Source of the DNA: Psychrobacter sp. GP33 | GTDB taxonomy: Bacteria; Pseudomonadota; Gammaproteobacteria; Pseudomonadales; Moraxellaceae | NCBI RefSeq assembly: GCF_014119005.1 | Contig: NZ_JACGYX010000002.1 | Location: 248,001-312,000, forward strand | Direction of reading: 5' to 3' | DNA: 64,000 nt | Shown: one piece after another, positions 7,706 through 16,704 of the stretch | How positions within the stretch are numbered: the first letter of the stretch is position 1 | How the letters are laid out: every line of letters begins with the position of its first letter | Position numbers and translations under genes: made by a program | The notes under the pieces: generated by a model | Told to the model about the DNA's origin: nothing | Database searches by the model: none | The model's input: only the letters and a program-made list of their open reading frames with translations

Positions 7706-9070
7706 ATGAGCACCCCAAACCCTGAAAAACCTTCTCATCATACTGATTCATCAGACAATCATGATAGCAGTCCAAGTGACCATTCAGCCGTACCGCCAGC
7801 CTCAGAGCCGATACAGACTGATGGTGCTGAGCCTCTATCAAGCGATTCTGTAAACAGTAAGCCTGTACCGAGTGAGCCGGTGTCAAGCGAGACTGTACAT
7901 AGTGCACATAAGGTAGAAGCAGATAAAGCACCGGCAACGGACATCTCACTTATCAATGAATCCAGCAGTACTCACCGCTACAAAGCGGATAACTCGTCTT
8001 TTTTTATGCAGCGTAGCTATCAGATATTGCTAGTGCTGGGGTTGATTGCCGCTTTTGTTTTGGTAATGATTTATCAAACCTTGTTCGGACGTATTAACCA
8101 ACCACAACAGATGATAACGGTAGAGCATGGCGATACCTATTATGGCTTGCTGCCACAGTGGCAAAATGTGCCGTTATTCTCTACCAGTCTGGCAAAGATA
8201 TATATTAAGTCGCAAGTTGATGCGCCATTGCATGCCGGTGTCTATCAATTACCGGAAAACCCATCGCTTGCCAGCGTGCTAAAAGTGCTCGAGCAAGGCG
8301 CAAAAGTGGCAATGATTAAGGTTCAAGTCATAGAAGGCAAAACCTCAAAGGACTTGTACCAAACCCTACGCGACGCTGAAGGTATCAAAAAAGAAGTACT
8401 TACTAAGGACGCTGACAATGCCAGTATTGCCCAAACGCTAGAGCTAAATGGTATCCTGCCGAGCGCAGTGACCAACAGCCGCGATTATATCGTCAATCAT
8501 AATCTTGAAGGCTGGTTCGCACCCGATACTTATTATTATGGTGAAGGGGCAACGGACAAGCAGATATTGACCGACTTATATAAGCTTCAACAAAAAGCAT
8601 TGACCAAAGCATGGGAGAATCGCGCGCCCAATCTGCCGTATAAAACTCCTTATGAGGCGCTGATTATGGCGTCTATTATTGAAAAAGAAACCAGCGTGCC
8701 AGAAGAGCGTCCTTTGGTCTCAGCAGTGTTTAATAATCGCTTGAAGAAAGGTATGCGCATGCAGACTGACCCGACCATCATCTATGGTATGGGCAGTGGC
8801 TATGAAGGTAATATCCGCCGCAAAGACATCGACGAAAAAACATCATATAACACCTATCAAATCGACGGTTTACCGCCGACACCTATCGCTCTACCATCAG
8901 CATCATCGATTGAAGCAACGCTGCATCCTGCCGACAGCGATGTGTTGTATTTTGTAGCAACGGGTAATGGTGGTCATAAATTTACCAATAGCTTGGCAGG
9001 ACACAATCAAGCGGTCAAAGACTATCTGAGCGTCATGCGTGAGAAAAAAGCTCAAGCACTCGCGCAATAA
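7706..9070 (+). CDS. mltG: endolytic murein transglycosylase MltG
   Basis: Inner-membrane lytic transglycosylase that cleaves nascent glycan strands and helps end peptidoglycan synthesis. The first ~100 residues are Ser/Pro/Glu/Asp-rich and probably disordered in the cytoplasm; one transmembrane helix follows (about 105-127, ILLVLGLIAAFVLVMIYQ). Then come a LysM-like segment and the YceG catalytic domain with Glu326 in ASIIEKETSVPEERPLV, FNNRLKKGMRMQTDPTIIYG and the C-terminal GLPPTPIALPS and YFVATGNGGHKF blocks. At 454 residues it is over 100 longer than E. coli MltG, mostly because of the N-terminal tail. It precedes tmk by 72 bases in the same direction, the usual arrangement. Confidence 0.96.
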   Translation: MSTPNPEKPSHHTDSSDNHDSSPSDHSAVPPASEPIQTDGAEPLSSDSVNSKPVPSEPVSSETVHSAHKVEADKAPATDISLINESSSTHRYKADNSSFFMQRSYQILLVLGLIAAFVLVMIYQTLFGRINQPQQMITVEHGDTYYGLLPQWQNVPLFSTSLAKIYIKSQVDAPLHAGVYQLPENPSLASVLKVLEQGAKVAMIKVQVIEGKTSKDLYQTLRDAEGIKKEVLTKDADNASIAQTLELNGILPSAVTNSRDYIVNHNLEGWFAPDTYYYGEGATDKQILTDLYKLQQKALTKAWENRAPNLPYKTPYEALIMASIIEKETSVPEERPLVSAVFNNRLKKGMRMQTDPTIIYGMGSGYEGNIRRKDIDEKTSYNTYQIDGLPPTPIALPSASSIEATLHPADSDVLYFVATGNGGHKFTNSLAGHNQAVKDYLSVMREKKAQALAQ

Positions 9071-9142
9071 GTCGTTTTGAACGTAAGCCGTTTTAGCTGT
9101 CAGTAATGATAGTTGCGCATATAATTTATATAAGGCAATCTC

Positions 9143-9829
9143 ATGTCACTATCTTTAAATGCTAAAGCCGACACAAACGCCATAGCAAACGCGCTGCCAT
9201 TAGGGCGCTTTATCAGCTTTGAGGGCACAGAGGGCGTTGGTAAAACCACTGCCATTGATACGTTGTGCGCGCGTCTGCAAGCAAACGGTATTGACTATGT
9301 ACGTACCCGCGAGCCGGGCGGCAGTCCCTTTGCTGAGCGTCTACGCACGATATTGCTAGACCCAGCGACTGATATTAATGACGATACTGAGCTGTTATTA
9401 ATGTTTGCCGCGCGTTGCGACCATGTGCAACAGCTGATTATGCCCGCCTTGCAGAGTGGAACGTGGGTGATATGTGATCGTTTTATCGATTCAACTGTGG
9501 CATATCAAGGCTTTGGACGGGCGCATGGTGATACGGTAATGTTGGCAAAGATAGATTCTTTAATTGAGCAATTTATCCCGCAGTTACCGGATTTGACTTT
9601 GTGGCTTGATTTGCCTGTAGATGAGGGCATGGCGCGTGCAGGTAAGCGCAGTGCTGCCGACCGTTTTGAGCAGCAAGCCAGCGCCTTTTTTACTCGCGTC
9701 CATGAAGGCTTTGCGCTACTTGCTACCAATCATTCGGAGCGCATTTGCCGTATTGAGGCGACAGGTAGCACCGATGAAGTGAGCGCGCGTATTTGGCAAG
9801 TGATACAGGAAAAGTTTGAGCTAAACTAA
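9143..9829 (+). CDS. tmk: thymidylate kinase
   Basis: Phosphorylates dTMP to dTDP with ATP. The P-loop is SFEGTEGVGKTTAID, followed by the TREPGGSPFAERLR motif, the Asp-Arg motif CDRFIDSTVAYQGFGR and a lid region with AGKRSAADRFEQ. At 228 residues it is slightly longer than average owing to an N-terminal extension of about 20 residues before the first strand. It ends the mltG-tmk unit, followed by a strong terminator. holB, a common next gene, is absent. Confidence 0.97.
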   Translation: MSLSLNAKADTNAIANALPLGRFISFEGTEGVGKTTAIDTLCARLQANGIDYVRTREPGGSPFAERLRTILLDPATDINDDTELLLMFAARCDHVQQLIMPALQSGTWVICDRFIDSTVAYQGFGRAHGDTVMLAKIDSLIEQFIPQLPDLTLWLDLPVDEGMARAGKRSAADRFEQQASAFFTRVHEGFALLATNHSERICRIEATGSTDEVSARIWQVIQEKFELN

Positions 9830-9860
9830 TATTACGTTTTAAGAGTTATCAAGGCTCAAT

Positions 9861-9892
9861 AAAAACCCCCAACGATAACGCTGGGGGTTTTT
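9861..9892. terminator. rho-independent terminator (tmk / antiporter, bidirectional)
   Basis: AAAAACCCCCA and TGGGGGTTTTT form an 11-bp stem around a ten-base loop, with A-tract and T-tract on either side, so it can serve both tmk and the convergent antiporter gene. Confidence 0.9.
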
Positions 9893-9926
9893 ATTCTTTA
9901 ACGTTTAATTCACTACAACTTGATGC

Positions 9927-12095
9927 TTAAGGAGTGGGTTGGTCATCGTTATCTATATTGCTATCCGTCACACTATCTGCGCTGTTATCCGTTCCATTAT
10001 TTGAGTCTGGTAAACGATTACGGTCTAACCCGCCTTTTTTGGTTTTTGTTGCGTTGCCACTGCTCTTGGTCTTGCCATTATTATTAGCATTGCCGTTAGC
10101 ATTATTTTTTATTGGAGTGGCTGAGCTTTCCTTAATTAAAAGAGTGCTCTCTTCTATAACTTCTTCGGTTACAGGTTCGCCAGTTAGTTCGTTAGCACGT
10201 TCTTCTGCTAGCTCAATCTCTTTACGTTTTTCTGGTGCTTTAGCATGGACATTAAAATGAGCATCAGCCACCGCGCGCGCTTGTTCTTGCTTGGCGGTCA
10301 CATCAACAGGTTTTGGCTGCACCTCATCATCAACGACCAAAGCCACAAGTTTGCGGTCACGCGGCACTGTACCATCGAATTTATCCGTAATGACGTGCAA
10401 TTTACCTTCTTTATCAATGGTGTACAGTGGTACAAATTGCTTATTGTCCGCCTTATACTGCTCAAAGCTATAAGAGTCTGTGATATTGGTAATTTTAATA
10501 CGTGCTTTTTTGGATAGCATGCTGGCAAGCTTGGTATAAGTGACGTCTTTGCCAAACAGCCATTTGGAATGAAAATTCGCTTGTTTATCATTGCGCTCAC
10601 TTTTGACTTTTTCATCACTAAATTTTAAGCGGTAGAGATTTTGTTCGCCAAACTCATGCCGATAATGAATCTCGGACAAGGTATTTAATTCCTTATCCAT
10701 ACTCAAAGCAAATAAATGCCCGATACCAATCAAATCAAGATGATGGTCGGCATGGTCAGAAACCGGATTACCGAAATAAGTGCGCAAACCGCTCATGCGC
10801 GCGCTGGCAATATTGGTATAGTTGCTGTGCGCGACAATCACATCAAAGCCTTGCTCTTTTAATGAGGTCGCAATCAAAAGCGCCACAGGATTTGAGCCGA
10901 CAATTAAAATACCATTGGTCTCAGGTTCACGTACGCCAAGCCAATTGCCGACCATTTTTGCGCCCAAACCTTGAATCATTACCGTACCAATAATGACCAT
11001 AAACACTAAAGGTACGAGTAGCTCAACGCCTTGCAAGTCGTAATCTTGCAAGCGAATAGCGAATAATGAGGAGATGGCAGCGGCAACAATACCACGCGGA
11101 CCAATCCAGCTTATCATTAGTTTTTCATTGGTTTTTAGGTTTGAGCCAATCGAAGCAATCCAAACCACCAGCGGACGTGCCACAAACATTACGATGGCAA
11201 GTAGCACCAGCCCGGCAACACCGACATTGATGAGGCTGGTCAGCTCAACGCGCGCGGCAAGAATAATAAACAGCACCGATACCAATAAAATGGTTAACGA
11301 TTCATTAAATTCTAAAATGGTTTCGCGTGGGAACTTTGGCCAGTTAGCAAGCGCCACCCCAAGTACGGTCACGGTTAATAGACCGGATTCATGCTCTAAA
11401 TGGTTAGATATCGAAAACAACAGCAGCACAAAGGCTAAGGTAAAAACATTGCGCAAAAATTCAGGAATCATATGTCGACGCATCAAAAACGCCAATAGCC
11501 ACGCGCCCGCCAAACCTAATGCTGTTGCCAATAGCACGATTTTAGCAAATAGCAACAGACTGCTTGCTTCGCCACCTGAGATGATATATTCATAAACCAA
11601 TACCACGGCAATCGCACCAATGGGGTCAATGATAATACCTTCCCATTTTAAAATATTGGAGATGGTTTTATTTGGGCGCACACTACGCAATAATGGCGTA
11701 ATCACTGTTGGACCTGTTACACAAACCAGCGCCCCGAATAGCAAAGCAATAATTGGATCAACATCGAATAATAAATAGGTAGATAGCGCGACAATAGCAA
11801 TGGTAATCAGCACCCCTACCGACACTAAAAGCTGGACGACCTTACCGTGCTGTTTAATTTCATCAAACTCTAAAGTCAGTGACCCTTCAAATAAAATAAT
11901 CGCCACGCCCAACGATATAAAGGGAAACAACAGCTCGCCCAATACCAAGTCGGGATCAAAATAACCCAAAACAGGGCCAACAATAATACCAATCAATAAT
12001 AAAAACAAAATGGACGGTTGCTTCAAGTACCAAGCCAACCATTGGGCAGCAATGCCAATCCCAACCACGCCAGATAACAATAGGGCGGTATCCAT
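9927..12095 (-). CDS. CPA1-type Na+(K+)/H+ antiporter with RCK-N-like domain and disordered tail
   Basis: Residues 1 to about 390 form a 12-13-helix cation:proton antiporter of the NhaP type, with GVAIILFEGSLTLEFDEI, the CVTGPTVITPLLR segment in the core helix, KWEGIIIDPIGAIAVVL (ion-site Asp) and SWIGPRGIVAAAISSLFAIR. A nucleotide-binding RCK/TrkA-N-like domain follows (GILIVGSNPVALLIATSLKE, with the acid-poor variant DVIVAHSNYTNI). The last ~110 residues are Glu/Asn/Gly/Lys-rich and probably disordered, ending DNDDQPTP. It would exchange monovalent cations for protons at the inner membrane, for pH or salt tolerance. It stands alone; ion specificity is not readable from sequence. Confidence 0.9.
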   Translation of the reverse strand: MDTALLLSGVVGIGIAAQWLAWYLKQPSILFLLLIGIIVGPVLGYFDPDLVLGELLFPFISLGVAIILFEGSLTLEFDEIKQHGKVVQLLVSVGVLITIAIVALSTYLLFDVDPIIALLFGALVCVTGPTVITPLLRSVRPNKTISNILKWEGIIIDPIGAIAVVLVYEYIISGGEASSLLLFAKIVLLATALGLAGAWLLAFLMRRHMIPEFLRNVFTLAFVLLLFSISNHLEHESGLLTVTVLGVALANWPKFPRETILEFNESLTILLVSVLFIILAARVELTSLINVGVAGLVLLAIVMFVARPLVVWIASIGSNLKTNEKLMISWIGPRGIVAAAISSLFAIRLQDYDLQGVELLVPLVFMVIIGTVMIQGLGAKMVGNWLGVREPETNGILIVGSNPVALLIATSLKEQGFDVIVAHSNYTNIASARMSGLRTYFGNPVSDHADHHLDLIGIGHLFALSMDKELNTLSEIHYRHEFGEQNLYRLKFSDEKVKSERNDKQANFHSKWLFGKDVTYTKLASMLSKKARIKITNITDSYSFEQYKADNKQFVPLYTIDKEGKLHVITDKFDGTVPRDRKLVALVVDDEVQPKPVDVTAKQEQARAVADAHFNVHAKAPEKRKEIELAEERANELTGEPVTEEVIEESTLLIKESSATPIKNNANGNANNNGKTKSSGNATKTKKGGLDRNRLPDSNNGTDNSADSVTDSNIDNDDQPTP

Positions 12096-12505
12096 AAATT
12101 AATCCTTTTTTTGAATGTGACACACTGCACCTATCTATCGCAGCACAACGCTAATCTATTCATGACCACAATTTAGCTGATAAGTCACCATTGACTCTCT
12201 ACCCTGATACTAAGAAACAGACGGACAATCAATCTGTATTTTCCACTCTTTCTCAGTATACTGGAGCTGCTTATCGTCATCATATCATGTTTTATTTTCC
12301 CGATTACACTGGCGGCCCGTGCAGACTTGCCTAGCTTTGTGTGTAGCTTTCTACATAGTTCTGTGCATCATCTTGCGTTGACCATAGCAATAGGCGCCAT
12401 TATCTTGCATAATAAATCGCATTATAAATCCTATAACAATGAGTAAGGCAGTCAGGATATACTGACCTTAATCTCCCGCTATTCATACCAAAGAAGGGTG
12501 AAAAT
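12096..12505. other. divergent intergenic region
   Basis: 410 bases between the antiporter and protease genes. A promoter-like pair TTGACC (12378-12383) / TATCTT (12401-12406) with a 17-base gap points toward the protease. Nothing else recognised. Confidence 0.45.
12378..12406 (+). promoter_or_regulatory. candidate sigma-70 promoter of the Do-type protease
   Basis: TTGACC and TATCTT, 17 bases apart, lie about 100 bases before the ATG at 12506. Matches are 5/6 and 4/6. Confidence 0.35.
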
Positions 12506-13969
12506 ATGCACAGCAACTTTTTGACGACTCCACCACAATTTCAATTAAAACGTTGGTTAAAACGTAGCGCCTTAGCCGTCATGATAGGAACGGCAATGAG
12601 TGCACCGCTTACTATGGCAATGATGCCAAGCGCTCATGCGGCAGTGACGACCGCTGACTTTTCAGAGTTGGTTCAGCAGGTGACCCCTGGCGTTGCGCGA
12701 GTAAACGTGACCAAAACCATTAGTGAATCGGAGCTTGCTAAGGCACAAACGGCTGAGCTGTTACGACAGTTCTTTGGCGATCGATTGCGTATTCCTGAAC
12801 AAGCTGCGACCCCAGCAATTGAGCACGCTTATGGCACCGCATTTTTTGTTACCGCTGATGGGTATATGCTGACCAATCATCATGTCGTTGAAGGCGCAGA
12901 TAAAATCACTGTGACGTTAAATGACCGCACCGAACTGGATGTGACCTTAGTAGGCAGCGATGAACGTTCAGATGTGGCGGTGTTAAAAGTGAAGGGCAAT
13001 AATTTCCCTGCTTTACCAATTGGCAACTCTAATCTCTTAAAAGTAGGGGAGCCCGTATTGGCAATTGGCTCGCCATTTGGCTTTGATTATTCAGCATCTG
13101 CTGGTATCGTCAGTGCCAAATCACGTAGTTTTTCTCGTGAGACCAGCGTACCCTTTATTCAAACTGATGTGGCGCTAAACCCGGGTAACTCAGGCGGTCC
13201 CTTATTTAATCAGCGTGGAGAAGTAATAGGCATTAACTCGCGTATCTTTAGTGGCACGGGCGGCTATATGGGCTTATCGTTCTCCATTCCAATTGATGCG
13301 GCAATGGATATCTATCAGCAGCTTAAAACTAGCGGCTCCGTTGCTCGCGCTTATATGGGTATTTATCCGCAAGATATCGATCGCAATTTAGCTGAAGTTT
13401 ATAAGTTATCGCGTCCGCAAGGCGCACTATTAACGCGTGTTGCGCCCAACTCTCCAGCACAAAAAGCAGGCCTAAAGTCCGGTGATATTATTTTGCAATA
13501 TAATGATGTTAAGATTATCGAAGCATCAGATTTGCTCAATTTAATCAATCGTGCCCGTCCTAATGACGCGTTTCGCGTGCAGCTCCAGCGTGATGGCAAA
13601 CCATTATTGCTCAGCGGTACGTTGAGCACTGCGCCAAGTGATGTCCCTGCTGATAGCGCCAATCAGATGGCTAATGAGGTACGCTTAGGGCTGCGCTTGC
13701 GCAATTTGACCCCTGAGGAAAAAGCTGAGATGTCGAGCAACGGTAAAACTGGGGCTGTAGGGGTGTTAATCACTGCCGTTGATCCCACCGGATTAGCAGC
13801 GCGCTCAGGTCTGATGACAGGTGATATCATCACTAACTTGCACCAAAAGAAAATTACGAAAGTCACTGATTTTTCTAGCGCTATAGCATCCTTACCCAAA
13901 AAAGGCGTGGTTACCATTGAAGTTATGCGCCAAGGTATTCCTGCCATCATTGGCTTACGTATTGAATAA
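12506..13969 (+). CDS. periplasmic Do-family serine protease (DegP/DegQ/MucD)
   Basis: Secreted trypsin-like protease/chaperone for misfolded envelope proteins. A long signal peptide ends in PSAHA-AVTTADF (cleavage near residue 47). The catalytic triad is readable: His126 in LTNHHVVEGA, Asp156 in DERSDVAVLKV and Ser229 in NPGNSGGPLFN. Two PDZ domains follow, the first starting near AYMGIYPQDI and the second near VRLGLRLRNLTPEE. Length 487 is typical. The short LA-loop region (FFGDRLRIPEQ) is closer to DegQ/MucD than to E. coli DegP. A GAAGGGTGAAAAT ribosome site precedes the ATG. It is monocistronic as far as seen; a sigma-E or Cpx-type promoter was looked for but not identified. Confidence 0.95.
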   Translation: MHSNFLTTPPQFQLKRWLKRSALAVMIGTAMSAPLTMAMMPSAHAAVTTADFSELVQQVTPGVARVNVTKTISESELAKAQTAELLRQFFGDRLRIPEQAATPAIEHAYGTAFFVTADGYMLTNHHVVEGADKITVTLNDRTELDVTLVGSDERSDVAVLKVKGNNFPALPIGNSNLLKVGEPVLAIGSPFGFDYSASAGIVSAKSRSFSRETSVPFIQTDVALNPGNSGGPLFNQRGEVIGINSRIFSGTGGYMGLSFSIPIDAAMDIYQQLKTSGSVARAYMGIYPQDIDRNLAEVYKLSRPQGALLTRVAPNSPAQKAGLKSGDIILQYNDVKIIEASDLLNLINRARPNDAFRVQLQRDGKPLLLSGTLSTAPSDVPADSANQMANEVRLGLRLRNLTPEEKAEMSSNGKTGAVGVLITAVDPTGLAARSGLMTGDIITNLHQKKITKVTDFSSAIASLPKKGVVTIEVMRQGIPAIIGLRIE

Positions 13970-14368
13970 ATGTGTTTGATGAAAAAAATCAAACTCTTCA
14001 AAACACGTAAAAAATATTTTTTACTCATAACTAGCAATTACGCTACACTAACTTTTAACTTGGTTAGCTAATATAAATTTAGTAACACAAAGATATGCCA
14101 CAACCAGCGTAGTTCAAAATGCCCGTTTTACTGCCTTATATCAGCAAAACGGGCAGTAAGAAGCGCATAATTGATAGCTGGTTGGCAAATCAAAATATGC
14201 TACACTATTGAACGGTTTTAACGTGATATTTAAACGTCACATACGTGTTAACTATCATTTGCAAAGCTGCAAATACCCCCTATTGAGCAAGGCTTCTTTA
14301 TATCCTTGCCCACGACCTATCATGTAATAGCTTTTATAAAAGCTAGGATACGACAGTAAGGCACAGTT
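13970..14368 (+). other. intergenic region upstream of dapA, with alternative hairpins
   Basis: 399 bases. At 13974-13994 GTTTGAT and ATCAAAC form a weak hairpin after the protease gene. At 14121-14159 two mutually exclusive hairpins can form (GCCCGTTTT with AAAACGGGC, or TTACTGCC with GGCAGTAA). Function unproven; no ORF seen. Confidence 0.4.
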
Positions 14369-15274
14369 ATGAGCACAGCGTACGACGATATCAAAACCCG
14401 ACTTCAAGGCTCGATGGTAGCCTTGGTAACGCCCATGCATCCCGACGGCACAGTCGATTATGAACGTCTTGCAGACCTCATAGATTGGCAAATTGAACAA
14501 GGCACTCATTGCCTTGTCGCTGTCGGTACCACAGGCGAGTCTGCCACTTTATCTATGCAAGAGCACAGCGATGTGATTCGCTTTTTTGTGCAGCATGTCA
14601 ATGGTCGCGTTCCTGTCATTGCAGGGACTGGCGCTAACAATACTGTGGAAGCCATTAAGCTGACCCAAGAAGCTGCTGATGCTGGTGCGGATTGCGCGTT
14701 ATTGGTTGCTCCTTATTATAACAAGCCGCCGCAAGAAGGCTTATATCAGCATTACAAAGCCATTGCCGAAGCAGTCGATATTCCGCAAATGCTTTATAAT
14801 GTACCCGGTCGTACCGTGGTCGATATCTCACAAGAGACGGTTGAGCGTTTGGCAGATATTGACAATATCGTTGCGATTAAAGATGCGACTGGCTCATTAG
14901 AGCGCGGTGAGCAACTGATTAAAGCCGTTGGTGATAGAATGGTAGTATTATCCGGTGATGATGCCACTGCATTAGAGCTGATGAAAGTTGGCGCTAAAGG
15001 TAATATTTCGGTGACTGCCAATGTCGCGCCAAAAGCGATGAGCGAAACTTTTGCTGCTGCTCTGCGCGGTGATTACGATGCCGCTCATGCTGCGCACGAT
15101 GTGATTAAACATCTGCATCATGACTTATTTATTGACTCAAGCCCAATGCCAACCAAATATGCCTTATATAAAATGGGCATGATAGACACTGGTATACGGT
15201 TGCCCCTGGTTTGGCTCGCAGAAGAGCATTATGCGACGATTGATAACGCATTAACTCAAGCAAAAATTATCTAA
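14369..15274 (+). CDS. dapA: 4-hydroxy-tetrahydrodipicolinate synthase
   Basis: Condenses pyruvate with aspartate semialdehyde, the first committed step to diaminopimelate and lysine. The TIM-barrel motifs are all present: SMVALVTPMHPDGTVDYERL, VGTTGESATLSMQEH, VIAGTGANNTVEAI, the catalytic Tyr in MLYNVPGRTVVDIS and the Schiff-base Lys in VAIKDATGSLERG. Length (301) and start match the family; TAAGG about ten bases ahead serves as ribosome site. It is followed by a small BamC-like lipoprotein and purC in the same direction, as in E. coli (dapA-bamC-purC), though 136 bases and a hairpin separate the first two. Confidence 0.97.
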   Translation: MSTAYDDIKTRLQGSMVALVTPMHPDGTVDYERLADLIDWQIEQGTHCLVAVGTTGESATLSMQEHSDVIRFFVQHVNGRVPVIAGTGANNTVEAIKLTQEAADAGADCALLVAPYYNKPPQEGLYQHYKAIAEAVDIPQMLYNVPGRTVVDISQETVERLADIDNIVAIKDATGSLERGEQLIKAVGDRMVVLSGDDATALELMKVGAKGNISVTANVAPKAMSETFAAALRGDYDAAHAAHDVIKHLHHDLFIDSSPMPTKYALYKMGMIDTGIRLPLVWLAEEHYATIDNALTQAKII

Positions 15275-15284
15275 TCGTTTTTTG

Positions 15285-15312
15285 AAAGAATGTCTTTTAA
15301 AGACATTCTTTT
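15285..15312 (+). terminator. probable rho-independent terminator after dapA
   Basis: AAAGAATGTCTTT and AAAGACATTCTTTT form an almost loop-free AT-rich stem ending in a short T run. A modest terminator; read-through into the lipoprotein gene is possible. Confidence 0.5.
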
Positions 15313-15410
15313 AATGACCGGTATTTAATGAATGCCGTTTAATAAGCACTATTTTTAAAAGGTTAGTTTAGATCGTTTTTAGATTAGACAGCCTATAACG
15401 TAGAGATATT

Positions 15411-15728
15411 ATGATGAATACCGCATTGACCACCACAAAAATACTCCCTGCCATGCTGACCATAATTTTGGGTAGCACCTTGGTTTTGAGTGGCTGCCAG
15501 ACGGCAAAAGGCGTTATTGGCAAACGTGATAACGGCAGTCTTGACTATCAAGACAGCAAAAAGATGGCCCCACTACAGTTGCCAGCCAATCAAAACACGG
15601 CAGCTTTTGTACCATTATACCCAACGCCTTCGGTGGGCGAAAATACTCTGACATTACAAAATGACGCAGGCAAGCAGTACCAATTGCCAAAGCCTGAGCG
15701 TGCTGTAACTGCTGCCACCTCTGAATAA
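15411..15728 (+). CDS. minimal BamC-like lipoprotein
   Basis: A 105-residue lipoprotein with signal peptide and lipobox LSGC (Cys at residue 29). The mature part is short and unstructured-looking: GSLDYQDSKKMAPLQLPAN, then FVPLYPTPSVGENTL and YQLPKPERAV. This resembles the N-terminal segment of BamC, which lies along BamD in the outer-membrane assembly complex, and the gene sits between dapA and purC exactly where bamC (nlpB) sits in E. coli. The two helix-grip domains of BamC (about 220 more residues) are missing; the stop codon is clean and no remnant follows. It may be a reduced BamC or another small lipoprotein kept at the same locus. Confidence 0.7.
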   Translation: MMNTALTTTKILPAMLTIILGSTLVLSGCQTAKGVIGKRDNGSLDYQDSKKMAPLQLPANQNTAAFVPLYPTPSVGENTLTLQNDAGKQYQLPKPERAVTAATSE

Positions 15729-15845
15729 GCACTAATCTTCACCTATATCGCTAAGGTTTTTATCGTACTTAGAAATTACGTTATTTAAATTTTGGCGATA
15801 GCTGCGCGTTTTCACTATATCCGCTTGAACGAACAGGAACCTAAG

Positions 15846-16559
15846 ATGCAAAGACAACAACTGCTATATAAAGGCAAAGCAAAATCTGTCTATGAAACTG
15901 AAGACCATGATTTTTTAATTCTCCATTTCCGTGATGATACCTCTGCGCTTGATGGCAAACGCATCGAACAGTTGGCGCGTAAAGGCGTGGTTAATAATCG
16001 CTTTAATGCGTTTATCATGCAAAAGCTGAGCGAAGCGGGCGTTGAGACGCATTTTGAAAAGCAGCTGTCAGCCGATGAAGTACTGGTTAAGCGCCTTGAT
16101 ATGATTCCTGTTGAATGTGTGGTGCGTAACTTTGCTGCAGGTAGCATTGTGCGCCGCCTTGGTTTAGAAGAAGGCACGGCATTAACGCCACCAACCTTTG
16201 AATTATTTTATAAAGACGATGCACTTGGTGATCCGATGGTCAATGAGTCTATCTCTGTGGCGCTAGACTGGGCAACGGATGCGCAGCTGGAAGAAATGAA
16301 AGTATTAAGCCATAAGGTTAATGAGATATTGACTGCGCTCTTTGATGCTGGTGATTTAATGCTCGTAGATTTCAAGCTAGAATTTGGCGTATTTCATGAC
16401 CGTATCGTGCTAGGCGACGAGTTCTCGCCGGATGGTTGTCGTATTTGGGACAAAACCACAAAAAAGAAACTGGACAAAGACCGTTTCCGTCAGTCATTAG
16501 GTGACGTTATTGAAGGCTATGAAGAAGTAGCAAAACGTATTGGCGTACCTTTAGATTAG
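15846..16559 (+). CDS. purC: phosphoribosylaminoimidazole-succinocarboxamide synthase (SAICAR synthetase)
   Basis: ATP-dependent ligation of aspartate to CAIR in purine synthesis. Motifs: [15 protein letters not shown] at the N-terminus, [51 protein letters not shown] and [14 protein letters not shown]. The ATG at 15846 ([13 protein letters not shown]) aligns with E. coli PurC and has AGGAA in front; an in-frame TTG 54 bases upstream is rejected. Length 237 is standard. Two terminators follow. Confidence 0.97.
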   Translation: MQRQQLLYKGKAKSVYETEDHDFLILHFRDDTSALDGKRIEQLARKGVVNNRFNAFIMQKLSEAGVETHFEKQLSADEVLVKRLDMIPVECVVRNFAAGSIVRRLGLEEGTALTPPTFELFYKDDALGDPMVNESISVALDWATDAQLEEMKVLSHKVNEILTALFDAGDLMLVDFKLEFGVFHDRIVLGDEFSPDGCRIWDKTTKKKLDKDRFRQSLGDVIEGYEEVAKRIGVPLD

Positions 16560-16593
16560 ACTTTGCTAAAGCTGAAACGCAGTAAAGAATAAA

Positions 16594-16622
16594 AAAAAAC
16601 TGAGCCATGTGCTCAGTTTTTT
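16594..16622 (+). terminator. rho-independent terminator of purC
   Basis: CTGAGC / GCTCAG stem with CATGT loop, flanked by A and T tracts. Confidence 0.85.
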
Positions 16623-16640
16623 GTTTTAAATGGTCATATA

Positions 16641-16669
16641 AAAAAGCCCTAATTATGATAGGGCTTTTT
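16641..16669. terminator. bidirectional terminator between purC and the convergent charged-protein gene
   Basis: AAAAAGCCCT and AGGGCTTTTT form a stem around AATTATGAT; T-tracts exist on both strands. Confidence 0.85.
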
Positions 16670-16704
16670 GTAATTAATGGTTGGTAAGTTACTACTTTCT
16701 CAAA

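Noticed and set aside
11074..11595. 173-codon ORF on the plus strand
   Set aside because: Antisense shadow of the antiporter gene; low-complexity, no start signals.
15792..15845. In-frame TTG start giving purC an 18-residue extension
   Set aside because: The family starts at the ATG 15846, which has AGGAA just upstream; the extension has no similarity to PurC.
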